Origin: Chara braunii
Lineage: Eukaryota; Streptophyta; Charophyceae; Charales; Characeae
Direction: 5' to 3'
NCBI GenBank assembly: GCA_003427395.1
Contig: BFEA01000152.1
Location: forward strand, 850,954-878,431
DNA length: 27,478 nucleotides
A program made the translations under genes and the position numbers. This document shows positions 1 to 8,703 of the stretch, in pieces; the stretch's first letter is position 1; each line of letters starts with the position of its first letter. The notes beneath the pieces are model-generated. The model was given only the letters and a program-made list of their open reading frames with translations. It ran no database searches and was not told the DNA's origin.

Positions 1-66
1 ACACAAACACACACACACACACACACAAGCACGCGCACACACACGCACGCACACACACGCACGCCC
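1..66. repeat. CA-rich microsatellite
   Basis: The first 66 bases are a nearly pure (AC)n run with interspersed ACGC units. It is a simple-sequence repeat cut by the window edge, so its full length is unknown. Confidence 0.95.
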
Positions 67-440
67 ACTGTTCTTGCACTCCGTGGCTTGGTGTGTCCAG
101 CCACAGCCGTGTACTAGCCTTCGCTCAACGATCGACGAACGGATACAGAAATGATGTTTCGTGGGCATTTATGAAACGAGTTGTGGTGCCTTCATAGGGC
201 ATGGCGGATGCTCTATCTAGTGATCGTCCAGAAGAGCTTCCCAGCGCATAACACACTCCGGCCTCCGCCATGCTTTGCTGCCATCAAATGGAGTGAAGAT
301 GGCTCCACTGACCACGCGCGACTCTAAGATATGATGATGCATGAAAGATGTCAATCGAATGCGAACTGCCATAACGAATGCGAGGTGAAGAAGACAACTT
401 TCCCTCTTCCTAACTATAATCACGACCCACGCTCCTCTCA
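67..440. other. no gene recognised; downstream flank of the LRR gene
   Basis: No protein or RNA gene is recognisable here. It is the 3' side of the minus-strand lectin/LRR gene. No AATAAA signal on the minus strand (TTTATT on plus) was seen. If that gene is spliced at the donor-like GTAATG that contains its stop codon, its next exon would lie here or beyond the left edge. Confidence 0.5.
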
Positions 441-2930
441 TTACTTGGCCCCTCCTGAAGCGTCTGAGGGCTTGCATGTCGACATTCGCTTCCCNTCGAG
501 CCGTATATCTTTCACCAGAGAGAAGCCNGGACTGCAGAGGCACGTGAACGGCTCATTGCAGACTTCGAGTCGGCACCTCGCCTTGTCATCACCGTATCGC
601 CTGCAGGAGGCGTAGTACTCACCTCCAGGTGAGCAAGGGTCACTGGCATCGCCCGACGAAGAAGAGCCCGATGTAGTCGACGGCGATGGAAGAGTCGGCT
701 TNTCCGNGNCGGGTGATGAGGCAGACGGTGCGNTGCTTACGCCATTNTTGTTCCCTCCCCTCGCTCCTCCAGCGCTNGCGCCACCCGNGTACGGATTCGC
801 CCTCCTCTTGCCCGGGTAGCAGGAATACCCGATGAAGGTCCAACCGGCACTGCAGCTACAGACGAAAGGAAAATCGGCGTTGGACGGTTGACTAATGCAC
901 TGCGCAGCTTTGTCTCCAATATACGCGCATGGATTCGCCTCCTTGCAGATCGCCGCCCTACTGCTGAACGTGAACGTCTTGTTCTCCAGCTCTCCNTCCT
1001 CGAGGACACGAACGCTACCGAAGTGATTNTGATGAACGGCGCAAGTGTAGCCATAGATAGACTCCCCGCGGAAGACTCTCCTGAAGGTATAGCCCTCTCC
1101 GCGGACGTCATCGTCGGTGCCATGACCGTGGAACATGTCGACGGAAGAACCCGTCCCCTTGATTGTGTGATTGCCGCCCGCGAAGACGAAGCGCACCAAA
1201 TACCTCGGCCGTATGGCCCACAAGCGCAGAACGACGTTCTCCGAGTTTTTGGGCTGGCGCCAAAACTCGTACACGACACGACCGTAGAAGATGGCGCAAG
1301 TGTCGTCGGGCTTCTGCTCGCCACCTGAGTTATCGAAGATGCAGTTGCCGCTGACATCCACCAAGGTGATGTTGTTCTTCGGTATCGTGCCTGTCAAGTA
1401 GTTTCCCCGAAGAACCAACGTCTTCAGATTCGGGATCTCGAATGCAGGCGCTACATCGCCTTGCAGAACATTGTCGGACAGGTCCAGCGACGTCAGATTC
1501 GTCAGAGCCGTGATGTTCGGCGGAAACTCGCCGGTGATGATATTGTTGCTCAATGCCATTTCAACGAGACCCTGCATTCTGTGAAGAGTCGGCGGAAGGT
1601 CGCCCTCTAGGTTGTTCCGACTCACGTCCAACAGCAGCAGCGTCGACAGGTTCGTGATCGAGTACGGGAGCGCGGGGCCAGCCTCGCTGAACGTGTTCGA
1701 GTCAATCGACGACAGGTCCGTGATGTTCGTTTCGTTGCTGCCGAGCGAGTTGTTCAGCAGCAGCAGTTGCGCCAAGCTCTGCAGCTGCCCGATGCTCTCC
1801 GGAATCGCACTTTTCAGACTGTTGTGCGCGAGGATCATCAGCGANGCGTTCTTCAACTCCCCCACGGCGTAAGACAGCGGGCCCGTGAAGTTGTTGTTGT
1901 TCAGTACCAGCACGTCCAACGGCAGCGAGTACACCCAATCCGGGATGGGGCCGAAGAACTTGTTGAACCTCATGTCCAGATACACGAGACCCGTCAGTCC
2001 CGTGATGTTTGGAAAAAGCCCGCCAAACTCGTTGTCGGACACGTCCAGCTCGGCGAGGAGCTTCAGCTGATTCATCTCCTCTGGCAGCGTCCCCGCAAAA
2101 TGATTCCCCGCAATGTGCACGAATCCCAGCTGCGTCAAGTTGCCGATGGCAGGATGCAGCGTGCCTTGGAGTTGGAAATCCTCCAGCACCAGGCCCACAA
2201 CTTCTCCGGTGCTCAAGCAGTACACGCCCCTGTAGGTGCAAGCGTAGTCGCCCTCCCAACTGTCCAGCAGATTGAATGCATCGCACTCCACCGCCGATTT
2301 GATGCTCTGAAGAGCCGCGACCTGCTCCGCCATCAGCGCGGTTCCCTTAGACGCCGCAGTNGACATCGGCATCGAGGGGCATCCACCTGGCTGCGCNCAC
2401 ACAAAGCCGGCCGTCCGATCGCACAATGCCGGGTACAATCCTGTCCCGTCGCTTACCTGCGTGGCCGTGCACGTGGCCCCCGTCGCGTAGTTCAGCGCGG
2501 TGCCATTGCCGCCATACCAAGACCACAGATCCACCAGAACGCCCGCGCACCCGTCCCTCCACACCCACCGGCTTCCCATCCACTCTGACTGAGACTGTCC
2601 AATCGAACACGAGCTGTAGTTGGGATACCTAGTCTCCGGCTCCACCCGCGCTCCCACAAAGCAAGTTTGGTTACCCCCATTTGCCGCCGCACACGCCTCN
2701 AGCACNTCGCTCAAAACGTTTTTGTCGAAGATCGTCGCCAGGTGACCCCCGTTGCTAGCGCAGAACGCCTCCGCCTCCAGNAAAGTCTTCGGGCCTCCGC
2801 CCGCCAACAGNCATAGCCCCGATTTGGAGCCCGCTGAATAACCCTGCGGACATTGGGCAAGCGACGTCGAACTCGCGCACAGCAGCAGTACGGCCCAGAG
2901 CAACGGCGGTATCCCTCCAAACCACCGCAT
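441..2930 (-). CDS. secreted C-type-lectin / leucine-rich-repeat / EGF-like protein
   Basis: An 829-residue open frame without internal stops. The frame stays open upstream to an ATG at 3410, but the ATG at 2930 is preferred because it starts a clear signal peptide (MRWFGGIPPLLWAVLLLC, likely cut after residue 25). Order: C-type-lectin-like domain about 27-190 (NGGHLATI, WVWRDG, late ALCDRTAGFV-x); LRR N-cap about 203-238 with CTYRGVYC; about 12 plant-type LRRs about 240-530; a cysteine cap (GNCIFD...TC) like that of land-plant LRX/PEX proteins; an unassigned segment of about 120 residues; a six-cysteine EGF-like module about 660-703; a Ser/Pro-rich linker; a second Cys-rich EGF-like module about 770-820. 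No transmembrane helix, GPI signal or kinase domain is visible. Family knowledge: LRX LRR domains bind wall peptides and polymers. Inference: an apoplastic recognition or cell-wall protein. The C-terminus is uncertain because the TAA lies inside a donor-like GTAATG. Eighteen isolated N bases blur some codons. Confidence 0.85.
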   Translation of the reverse strand: MRWFGGIPPLLWAVLLLCASSTSLAQCPQGYSAGSKSGLXLLAGGGPKTXLEAEAFCASNGGHLATIFDKNVLSXVXEACAAANGGNQTCFVGARVEPETRYPNYSSCSIGQSQSEWMGSRWVWRDGCAGVLVDLWSWYGGNGTALNYATGATCTATQVSDGTGLYPALCDRTAGFVXAQPGGCPSMPMXTAASKGTALMAEQVAALQSIKSAVECDAFNLLDSWEGDYACTYRGVYCLSTGEVVGLVLEDFQLQGTLHPAIGNLTQLGFVHIAGNHFAGTLPEEMNQLKLLAELDVSDNEFGGLFPNITGLTGLVYLDMRFNKFFGPIPDWVYSLPLDVLVLNNNNFTGPLSYAVGELKNXSLMILAHNSLKSAIPESIGQLQSLAQLLLLNNSLGSNETNITDLSSIDSNTFSEAGPALPYSITNLSTLLLLDVSRNNLEGDLPPTLHRMQGLVEMALSNNIITGEFPPNITALTNLTSLDLSDNVLQGDVAPAFEIPNLKTLVLRGNYLTGTIPKNNITLVDVSGNCIFDNSGGEQKPDDTCAIFYGRVVYEFWRQPKNSENVVLRLWAIRPRYLVRFVFAGGNHTIKGTGSSVDMFHGHGTDDDVRGEGYTFRRVFRGESIYGYTCAVHXNHFGSVRVLEXGELENKTFTFSSRAAICKEANPCAYIGDKAAQCISQPSNADFPFVCSCSAGWTFIGYSCYPGKRRANPYXGGXSAGGARGGNXNGVSXAPSASSPXXXKPTLPSPSTTSGSSSSGDASDPCSPGGEYYASCRRYGDDKARCRLEVCNEPFTCLCSXGFSLVKDIRLXGKRMSTCKPSDASGGAK

Positions 2931-3378
2931 TGTCGCCCGTCTCTCTCTTCCCCGCCAACCGCCAAAAGATGAGCAATCCGCCCTCCCGCACGCTGATAAC
3001 ACGTATGTGTATCTTTCAACGGCCGCAATCGAGAACTTACACAGAGCGAGAGCGGCGACGACAGGAGCAGGATAAAGAGAAGCACCGTCGCCGCCGACTA
3101 CAGCTTCTCGACGACCGCCGTTCCCGGCAAGCAAGGGGCAGCAACCGCGAGTGGGCGGGAAAACCGGGACGCACAGACAGACGGAACAGAAAATGCACCA
3201 CCGAGGTAGAGTAGCTGAAAAAGCAGGTCCGCAGACGTACTGCGTCAACCAACAGAGGAGACGCAGGCCACCCACTCCACTCCACTCCACTCCACGGTGC
3301 CCGTCTGTTCGATCCTGAAGAAAACGAAGCGGAGATGATCCCCCGTGCCAACGCCAGCCGCCGAGACTTGACTCGACG
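2931..3378 (-). other. putative 5' leader of the lectin/LRR gene
   Basis: GC-rich sequence between the preferred ATG and a possible TATA box. It is open in the same frame back to 3410, but the encoded residues look like random GC-rich translation (many Gly, Arg, Cys) with no domain. A CCACT pentamer repeat lies at about 3272-3295. It is treated as untranslated leader. An N-terminal extension cannot be excluded, but it would bury the signal peptide. Confidence 0.4.
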
Positions 3379-3387
3379 TATAATATA
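3379..3387 (-). promoter_or_regulatory. candidate TATA box for the lectin/LRR gene
   Basis: Read on the minus strand the site is TATATTATA, standing in otherwise GC-rich DNA about 450 bases upstream of the preferred start codon. Position and composition fit a core promoter. No transcript evidence is available. Confidence 0.35.
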
Positions 3388-3636
3388 GTCACAATGCCTA
3401 TGGAGGACACAGTTTACAGATCACCAGTCATTCGCCTCTTTCACGCGCCTGCGTCACTCGCCTTCCATCCTTCACACCTCCACTTCATCAATCAGCTCCC
3501 CCCATGATACCGGTGCAGGAGAGCATGCATATAGACAAACTGCCCAACATCCAAAGGACCCCGCGCGAGAACGGTAGAGCCGTGCAACACCCAATGCGAG
3601 GGAAAGACAGGCCCACGGACCGGGCCGAACGCGCCC

Positions 3637-3643
3637 TATAAAA
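3637..3643 (+). promoter_or_regulatory. candidate TATA box, plus strand
   Basis: TATAAAA in a GC-rich setting (CCCTATAAAATTGG). It points away from the lectin/LRR gene, so the two TATA motifs face outward from a gap of about 250 bases. No convincing coding region follows. The first ATG downstream (about 3874) opens only a very short frame. Confidence 0.3.
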
Positions 3644-3649
3644 TTGGAC

Positions 3650-4448
3650 GTCTCATCAGTTGAAGCAGATTACGGAGTGTAGCAGCGACGACGCACGTAT
3701 CATCGAAAATTTCACAAGGCGGCAGGAAGAATACAGGGGAGGCGGAGATACGAGGGCGCTCCTTCCTATTCCTACAGGCCCTCCGCCGAGACCTGTTCTT
3801 TACTCCGCCGCGATCTATCCGTACGTCCTTCCCTCCGCTACATCTTCCACATCCGCTCGCCTCACTTCCCTACAATGAGCTTCTCAACTATGTGCGAAGA
3901 CGGCTGAATGCGCCGGAGGTATAATAACATGAAGACAGTCCGGAACATGAAGCGGTGAGGGAGGCGGCCCAGTGCTGCTCCAAGGAATAAAGCAAAAGCA
4001 TTGAATAGTACGCGTGCGTTCCTTCGTTTCCTTCAATCCCTTGCTTATTCGTCCGCACGCACGCACGCCACAATCTCCTTCGTATCAATCAGTACACGCC
4101 TATCTATCCACAGCTTCCTGTCTTCTTCATCAATCTGTGTTTCCCCTCATTAATCGCCATCTCCGATCGCTCCACGTCGTTCTATCCTCCATATCCTAAT
4201 CAGAACCATACCACGGACGCTGTCTTGTTGCCATATACTCGTACCCCTCTGTGTGTGTGGGTGACACACACCGCGGCGTTACGTCAGACACTGAAGTGGG
4301 AGAAGAGGAGTCGACCACAACGCCGCGGCGAAGCAAAGAGGGCTGCGCGCGCGCGCGCGCTCCCTTGGAGCACCGCGCCGGCATGCGGATAAAGAAGGGG
4401 GCGGGACCAGAACGAACGGAAGGCCCGGCGAGCCTGGGAGTCGAGAAG
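3650..4448. other. GC-rich region, no gene recognised
   Basis: Open frames here occur on both strands, are short and biased, and match no family. A (CG)n-like run lies near 4344-4360. Nothing further can be supported. Confidence 0.5.
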
Positions 4449-4546
4449 AGCGGCTCGATGCGCATCGATGGGAGCACGATTGGACTGCGGTTCGAGCAAC
4501 TACCCAGCCGAGCGGCTCGATGCGCATCGATGGGAGCACGATTGGA
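4449..4546. repeat. 36-bp direct repeat with 14-bp palindrome, two copies 62 bp apart
   Basis: Two identical 36-base copies, 4449-4484 and 4511-4546, are separated by 26 bases. Each contains the perfect palindrome TCGATGCGCATCGA. Identity of both copies in otherwise unrelated flanks suggests recent duplication or a constrained site. Confidence 0.9.
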
Positions 4547-4660
4547 GAGCGCGCTCGGCTCCCGACCCGGCCCCCCTTCGACAACTCCACCCTGTCCGCC
4601 CGCCCTGCCCAGAAGTGCGCCGGTTGCCAGCCGATCCGACAGGACAATTCGCACAAAGCA

Positions 4661-4764
4661 GCAGTCACTTCCTCCCCTCTATCGCAAGGGCGGGAAAACA
4701 TGCAGTATCTTGGCAGTCACTTCCTCCCCTCTATCGCAAGGGCGGGAAAACATGCAGTACCTTG
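4661..4764. repeat. 52-bp tandem duplication
   Basis: Two adjacent 52-base units (4661-4712, 4713-4764), nearly identical with one visible difference (GTATCTT versus GTACCTT), each containing CTATCGCAAGGGCGGGAAAA. Confidence 0.9.
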
Positions 4765-4769
4765 GCAGC

Positions 4770-5506
4770 CCTTAAGAACATCGCGTTACCCATCGTAAGT
4801 GCTTGCCATCTCGCAGACGCTGCTCGCTCGATCCGTCATTCTCATTGCAGGGGAGTTGTACGGCGGGCAGTGCCACTCAGTCAATTCGATCTCACCTTGA
4901 CTCAGAGTTTCCCGCCTTATGTCGTCGATGGGCTTAAGTTGCCACACTCCGCCGTTGGTGCCCTGCAGGAATTGCTCATTTCAAAAGTGGCAGCGAGAAG
5001 TACACCGCCTGACCTCCCAGAGCGCGACGGCTGACGATTGAACGCTCGTAGATCTGCGCTACCCCCCTGACGAGAGCGACCGGTAGTCGTCGTTCAACCA
5101 GCAGGCAACCCGTGCACAGGTGGCGGTCGTAACCCCCATTCAAGAACCTTCCAAAATGGAAGGGTCCCGCCCTTTCCCAGCATCCCACCGGCGTACGGCG
5201 GTAGACCGCGACACTGCCAGCCCGCCCGCCGGGCCCTAAACAGCCAGCACGACGGGATTCGTTTCCGTTTCCGCCGGTCGGCGCTGGCCCCTCCTTGTTG
5301 GACAGCGCCACGTACAGTGACGATCTCTCAACTCTCAAGTGCGGAGATCGCGCCTCATAACCGAACTCCAAACTCGGGCCAGCAACGACCACGTAACTAT
5401 TTTGCACGCCGACTCGATTACACTCTCTTTTGCCGAGAGTGGAAAAAAGGAGATCGGGAAGCCGCTCGGCGCGTGAAGCATCACATCGCGATTCCAAGAT
5501 CTCCAA
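4770..5506. other. no gene recognised
   Basis: Mixed-composition DNA. A 176-residue minus-strand open frame (4976-5506) has no recognisable domain and a composition like random translation, so it is not called. Confidence 0.5.
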
Positions 5507-5531
5507 TGCCTGCCTGCCTGCCTGCCTGCCT
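5507..5531. repeat. (TGCC)n microsatellite
   Basis: About six tandem copies of the tetranucleotide TGCC. Confidence 0.95.
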
Positions 5532-5593
5532 ACAGGTAGCTGCCAACGCTGAAGTTTCTTCTTTTCTCGGGGAAGGCTCCTTCCATAGACGCA

Positions 5594-5637
5594 CTACTTT
5601 CACTTTTCAGAACCGCTACTTTCACTTTTCAGAACCA
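5594..5637. repeat. 22-bp tandem duplication
   Basis: Two adjacent copies of a 22-base unit containing CTTTCACTTTTCAGAACC, with period 22. Confidence 0.9.
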
Positions 5638-5639
5638 GC

Positions 5640-6930
5640 CATCACCCTGACTCGGAAAGAGCTACGGTAGCAGCGTCCTACCACCTTCCTCCCCGCAAGT
5701 TGCACATCTGGCCCTATTGATACTCAAGGACAGCCTCTCCAGTTCGGCCCTATGGCCTCTTTCTTTTTAGGGCATCTGTACCCCACTTGGAATAACCGCT
5801 ATACCCAGTCTAGCACCCAACGTGCATCTATACCCAGACCCTGTCCGCTATAACCAGTCCCGTGTGCCAACTTATATGAGTACCCAGTCCCATAGGCCCT
5901 TGGTTGGGAGAACCCTTTATTCAAAGCATACAAACAAGCTCTGACGCCAGGAATCCTCAACAAACAACCGGGTTGTAAACCATGGCACCGGAAAGAATCC
6001 AGCTTCAGTTCATCATGTCTGTGTCACTGCTGGACTAAGCCTTGTATAGCAACAAAAACCTAATGAGCCTCGACTTCTGTCGAGCTCTCTGCTCTTCTTC
6101 TATCCTTGTGTAACATCATTCAGTGCAGCCCTAACTGTCGGGTTGCTGGGCCACCGCCCCCTGCGACACTCCTACCACCAACCCCAAAATAGCTATACGC
6201 TCTTCCAAGAAAAGACCTGCCTGCCTCCTGTGGCTGTGATGAACGGTTTTCTGCAACCACGCGATTTTCTGTGCAAGGCTACTTCAGGGGTTGAATCGGG
6301 AGGGCCCGCGGCATTACATGGGTGCCCTTGCTTTTCTTGTTTTTTGGAATCAAGGTCGGGTTAATCTTGTGACAAGTGGTGGCTGGTCGCGCCTTAGCGA
6401 GCGCGAAAGATAATTACTGCCATAGCTTTTTCTTGTTCTACTGTGGGAAATGGGAATTTTGGTGCGGTTGTCGCGCGGGGAAACCTTTTTGAATTTTCAA
6501 CTAAGGTCGAGCCCCTGTGGGCTCTCATAATTTGCTTTGTTCGAAATTTATTTTTTGCAATTAGGATTTAGATTAGGAATTTAGGCGCGTCTCGGTTTTT
6601 GCTGCCCGGCGCTTCTTGCTTGCGAACGCTTTGCCGCGTCAGGATTTGTGTTCTGACTTTTTCTCGCCTTAATCCTTGCGTGTAACTGTAACTTTTGTTT
6701 TGGCGAGCATAATTGCAATTGTAATCCTCCTGTTCTTGATATCTTTACTGACGCCTTTGTGCACTCGTACTTCTTCCTCTGGCCTATTGGTCTGAACACT
6801 TGCATGACTGGATCGATGTGTGGAGTGAGGCTACATCCCCAACGCCGCGGCCCGGCCATGCAGACGTAGGCACTTCCTTCTTCCTCCTTCTTTTTCCACT
6901 TAGGCACAACCCTAGGTATCTCGGGCAGGC
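5640..6930. other. intergenic, no gene recognised
   Basis: No coding region or RNA is recognised. Around 5800-5900 the phrase TATACCCAG/TACCCAGTC recurs several times as a degenerate short repeat. The 3' end would serve as promoter region for the candidate spliced gene that begins near 6970. Confidence 0.5.
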
Positions 6931-6938
6931 ATGCATGC

Positions 6939-6945
6939 TATAAAT
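6939..6945 (+). promoter_or_regulatory. candidate TATA box of the spliced gene
   Basis: TATAAAT lies about 30 bases upstream of a plausible transcription start near 6970 and about 90 bases upstream of a consensus splice donor. The spacing is right for a short non-coding first exon. Confidence 0.35.
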
Positions 6946-7030
6946 TTCGCAAGCGCGATTAACTTGCTCTGTAAGAATCCTGGGAGTTAGCGCGGTCGAG
7001 AGGATCGGCTAACGAGCGAGATTTCCGAAG

Positions 7031-7199
7031 GTGAGTAGAGAGTTGGGCGATCCGACGAGCTGGTGTTGGGCATACGGGGTTGACGTGGGGCCGTGACGGA
7101 CTGTGGCACGAGGGTGAACCTGGCTGGCATGTTCGGACTAAGCGGGGTGACAACTCGGTGAGGGTGCGAGGCGACGGACTGCCCGCATCGAAACGTTGT

Positions 7200-7245
<46 letters not shown>

Positions 7246-7772
7246 GGGATATGTTGTGGTGATGTTTCTCTTCTATCCTTCTTAGCAATTTTGGTATTCG
7301 GCGCCAGTCGCCTTGTTCTTCTTTTTTATCGGCATCTCGAATTTTTCTTCGTTTTCCTTGCTTCCTTTCTTCGGATATGAATTGTTTTCCCCACTCCCCA
7401 TCTCTGTCTTTTCGAATGGGCAATTTGATTGATTGGTTCTTGGCGATTGAGCCTTATGTGATCTTGGGGTTAACTGACCAAAGAATTGCCGTGTGATCCT
7501 CGATTCTCTGTTTGTATGTAAGATAGATACATGGGCGATAAGCGAGATTCTGTTTGTGTATGAATCGGATAGGCATGCTAACTATTAGATGACCGTCACA
7601 TCATAGGATGACTAATCTCGCGAATCATTGACTTTCACCCATCTGATCGAAGGACAGGTCTCGCGCACGCACGTGTAGGCTCAACCAAAGACAATTGCTG
7701 CCTACACGCGTGTCTGTGAAACCTTAACTCGATTAATTTCTCGAATGATTGGTGTTTCACCCCAACTTGCAG
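7031..7772 (+). other. candidate 5'-UTR intron (742 nt)
   Basis: The donor CCGAAG/GTGAGTAG is a near-perfect GT splice site. The acceptor ACCCCAACTTGCAG ends one base before an ATG. The interior is T-rich in its second half and contains a (GA)n microsatellite. Inference from splice consensus only. Confidence 0.3.
7202..7244. repeat. (GA)n microsatellite
   Basis: Forty-three bases of uninterrupted AG/GA dinucleotide. It creates spurious Arg-Glu and Leu-Ser open frames on the two strands. Confidence 0.98.
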
Positions 7773-7773
7773 C

Positions 7774-7989
7774 ATGAATTTCGGCATTCCCTTTCGTGTC
7801 GCTGACCTCGAGTGTTTGAAGGATCGGGAATTCTGGGAATATTATGAGCACTCTTGTTTGTCTGCACGAACTTGGGCGGAACGTCCGGAATTCCCCTACT
7901 TAACGGGGAACGAATGCATTTGCGAGTGGGACCTCAACCAGGCTTTGAGACGTAACCCCCATCTCCCCAGCTACTCTAGCCCATACACG
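7774..7989 (+). CDS. candidate first coding exon of a gene cut by the retrotransposon
   Basis: An ATG one base after a splice-acceptor-like CAG opens a 72-codon frame up to the point where the LTR appears to begin; the frame then stays open by chance to 8130. The first 60 residues are unbiased in composition and acidic-aromatic (DREFWEYYEH, SARTWAERPEF, GNECICEWDL). No known domain is recognised. It could be the start of a host protein whose remaining exons lie beyond the inserted element. It could equally be a chance frame, or an internal donor could end it earlier (weak GTAACC near 7951). Confidence 0.3.
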
Positions 7990-8546
7990 TGTCACGTCCT
8001 CACAGGACCCAGAATCATTATCTTACGGGTCGAATTCCCTCCCCACCACCGCATCCTACCCTACCACTCCCTAACCATCGTCCCCTGGCTCGCCATCGCT
8101 CATTACTGGCCCCAACCCCCGTGCTCATAGTGTCTGCGGGACCACGAGTACCGAGCTTCCGGCTTCATTCAGCAAACTCGTTCGGAGGAAGAACGACGGA
8201 CGCACGGTCTTCGATTGAGGCCAACCGCGTCAGATTCGGAGACTTGTGACATTCGATGTCGGCAGGTGACGAATCAGCGGGATACCCATAGCATGTTGAT
8301 AGTGAACCAGATACGACCCAGACCCGGACGACGTAACGAACGAAGGTTGTAGCTCCGTCCCCCAAAGCAAAACATAACTTCAGTCCACACCTACCCTCCT
8401 TCATTTGTATCTCGAAACTTGCCACATGAGATCTCAGTTTCAACTTAGGACTCCATCCCCACTTTCTTAAAATCATTGGCACACCCCCTTTTCGCACTTT
8501 CAGACCCACTCGCACTCAAATCAGGAAGTCGCGTCGAGCGTGAGGT
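7990..8546 (+). repeat. putative 5' LTR
   Basis: It begins TGTCACGTCC, a start common for plant gypsy LTRs, and stops directly before the primer-binding site, giving about 557 bases. No second copy exists in the window to confirm the borders. The right end (GTGAGGT) lacks the usual terminal CA, so the edge may have mutated. Confidence 0.55.
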
Positions 8547-8558
8547 TGGTATCAGAGC
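8547..8558 (+). promoter_or_regulatory. primer-binding site for initiator tRNA-Met
   Basis: TGGTATCAGAGC is a perfect 12-base complement of the 3' end of plant initiator tRNA-Met. It is the standard reverse-transcription priming site of plant LTR retrotransposons, and it fixes the LTR/internal border. Confidence 0.93.
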
Positions 8559-8703
8559 TGACACGTGGCAGGCCCAGAGATTGTCAATCGGGTAGGATAT
8601 AAGGGACGATCTGACGAACAGAGGGCGTCCTAGGCAGAGGAACGCGCCACGACGCAACCCTATAGTAACTCGGAGTAGATCGGCAGGTCGGAAAGCCGCC
8701 AAT

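Noticed and set aside
737-2588. Overlapping open frames of 60-273 codons on both strands across the lectin/LRR gene
   Set aside because: They are shadows of a GC-rich coding region in other frames; none shows a domain.
2931-3410. N-terminal extension of the lectin/LRR protein from the ATG at 3410
   Set aside because: It has no domain, composition is that of random GC-rich translation, and it would place the clear signal peptide at residue 161. A TATA-like site overlaps its start.
3660-3878. 72-codon frame right after the TATA box at 3637
   Set aside because: It starts with TTG rather than ATG and has no recognisable content.
4196-5506. Several frames of 90-190 codons on both strands
   Set aside because: They overlap each other and direct repeats, are rich in Arg/Pro/Ser from GC bias, and match no family.
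7080-7423. Open frames with Arg-Glu or Leu-Ser repeats
   Set aside because: They are translations of the (GA)n microsatellite within the proposed intron.
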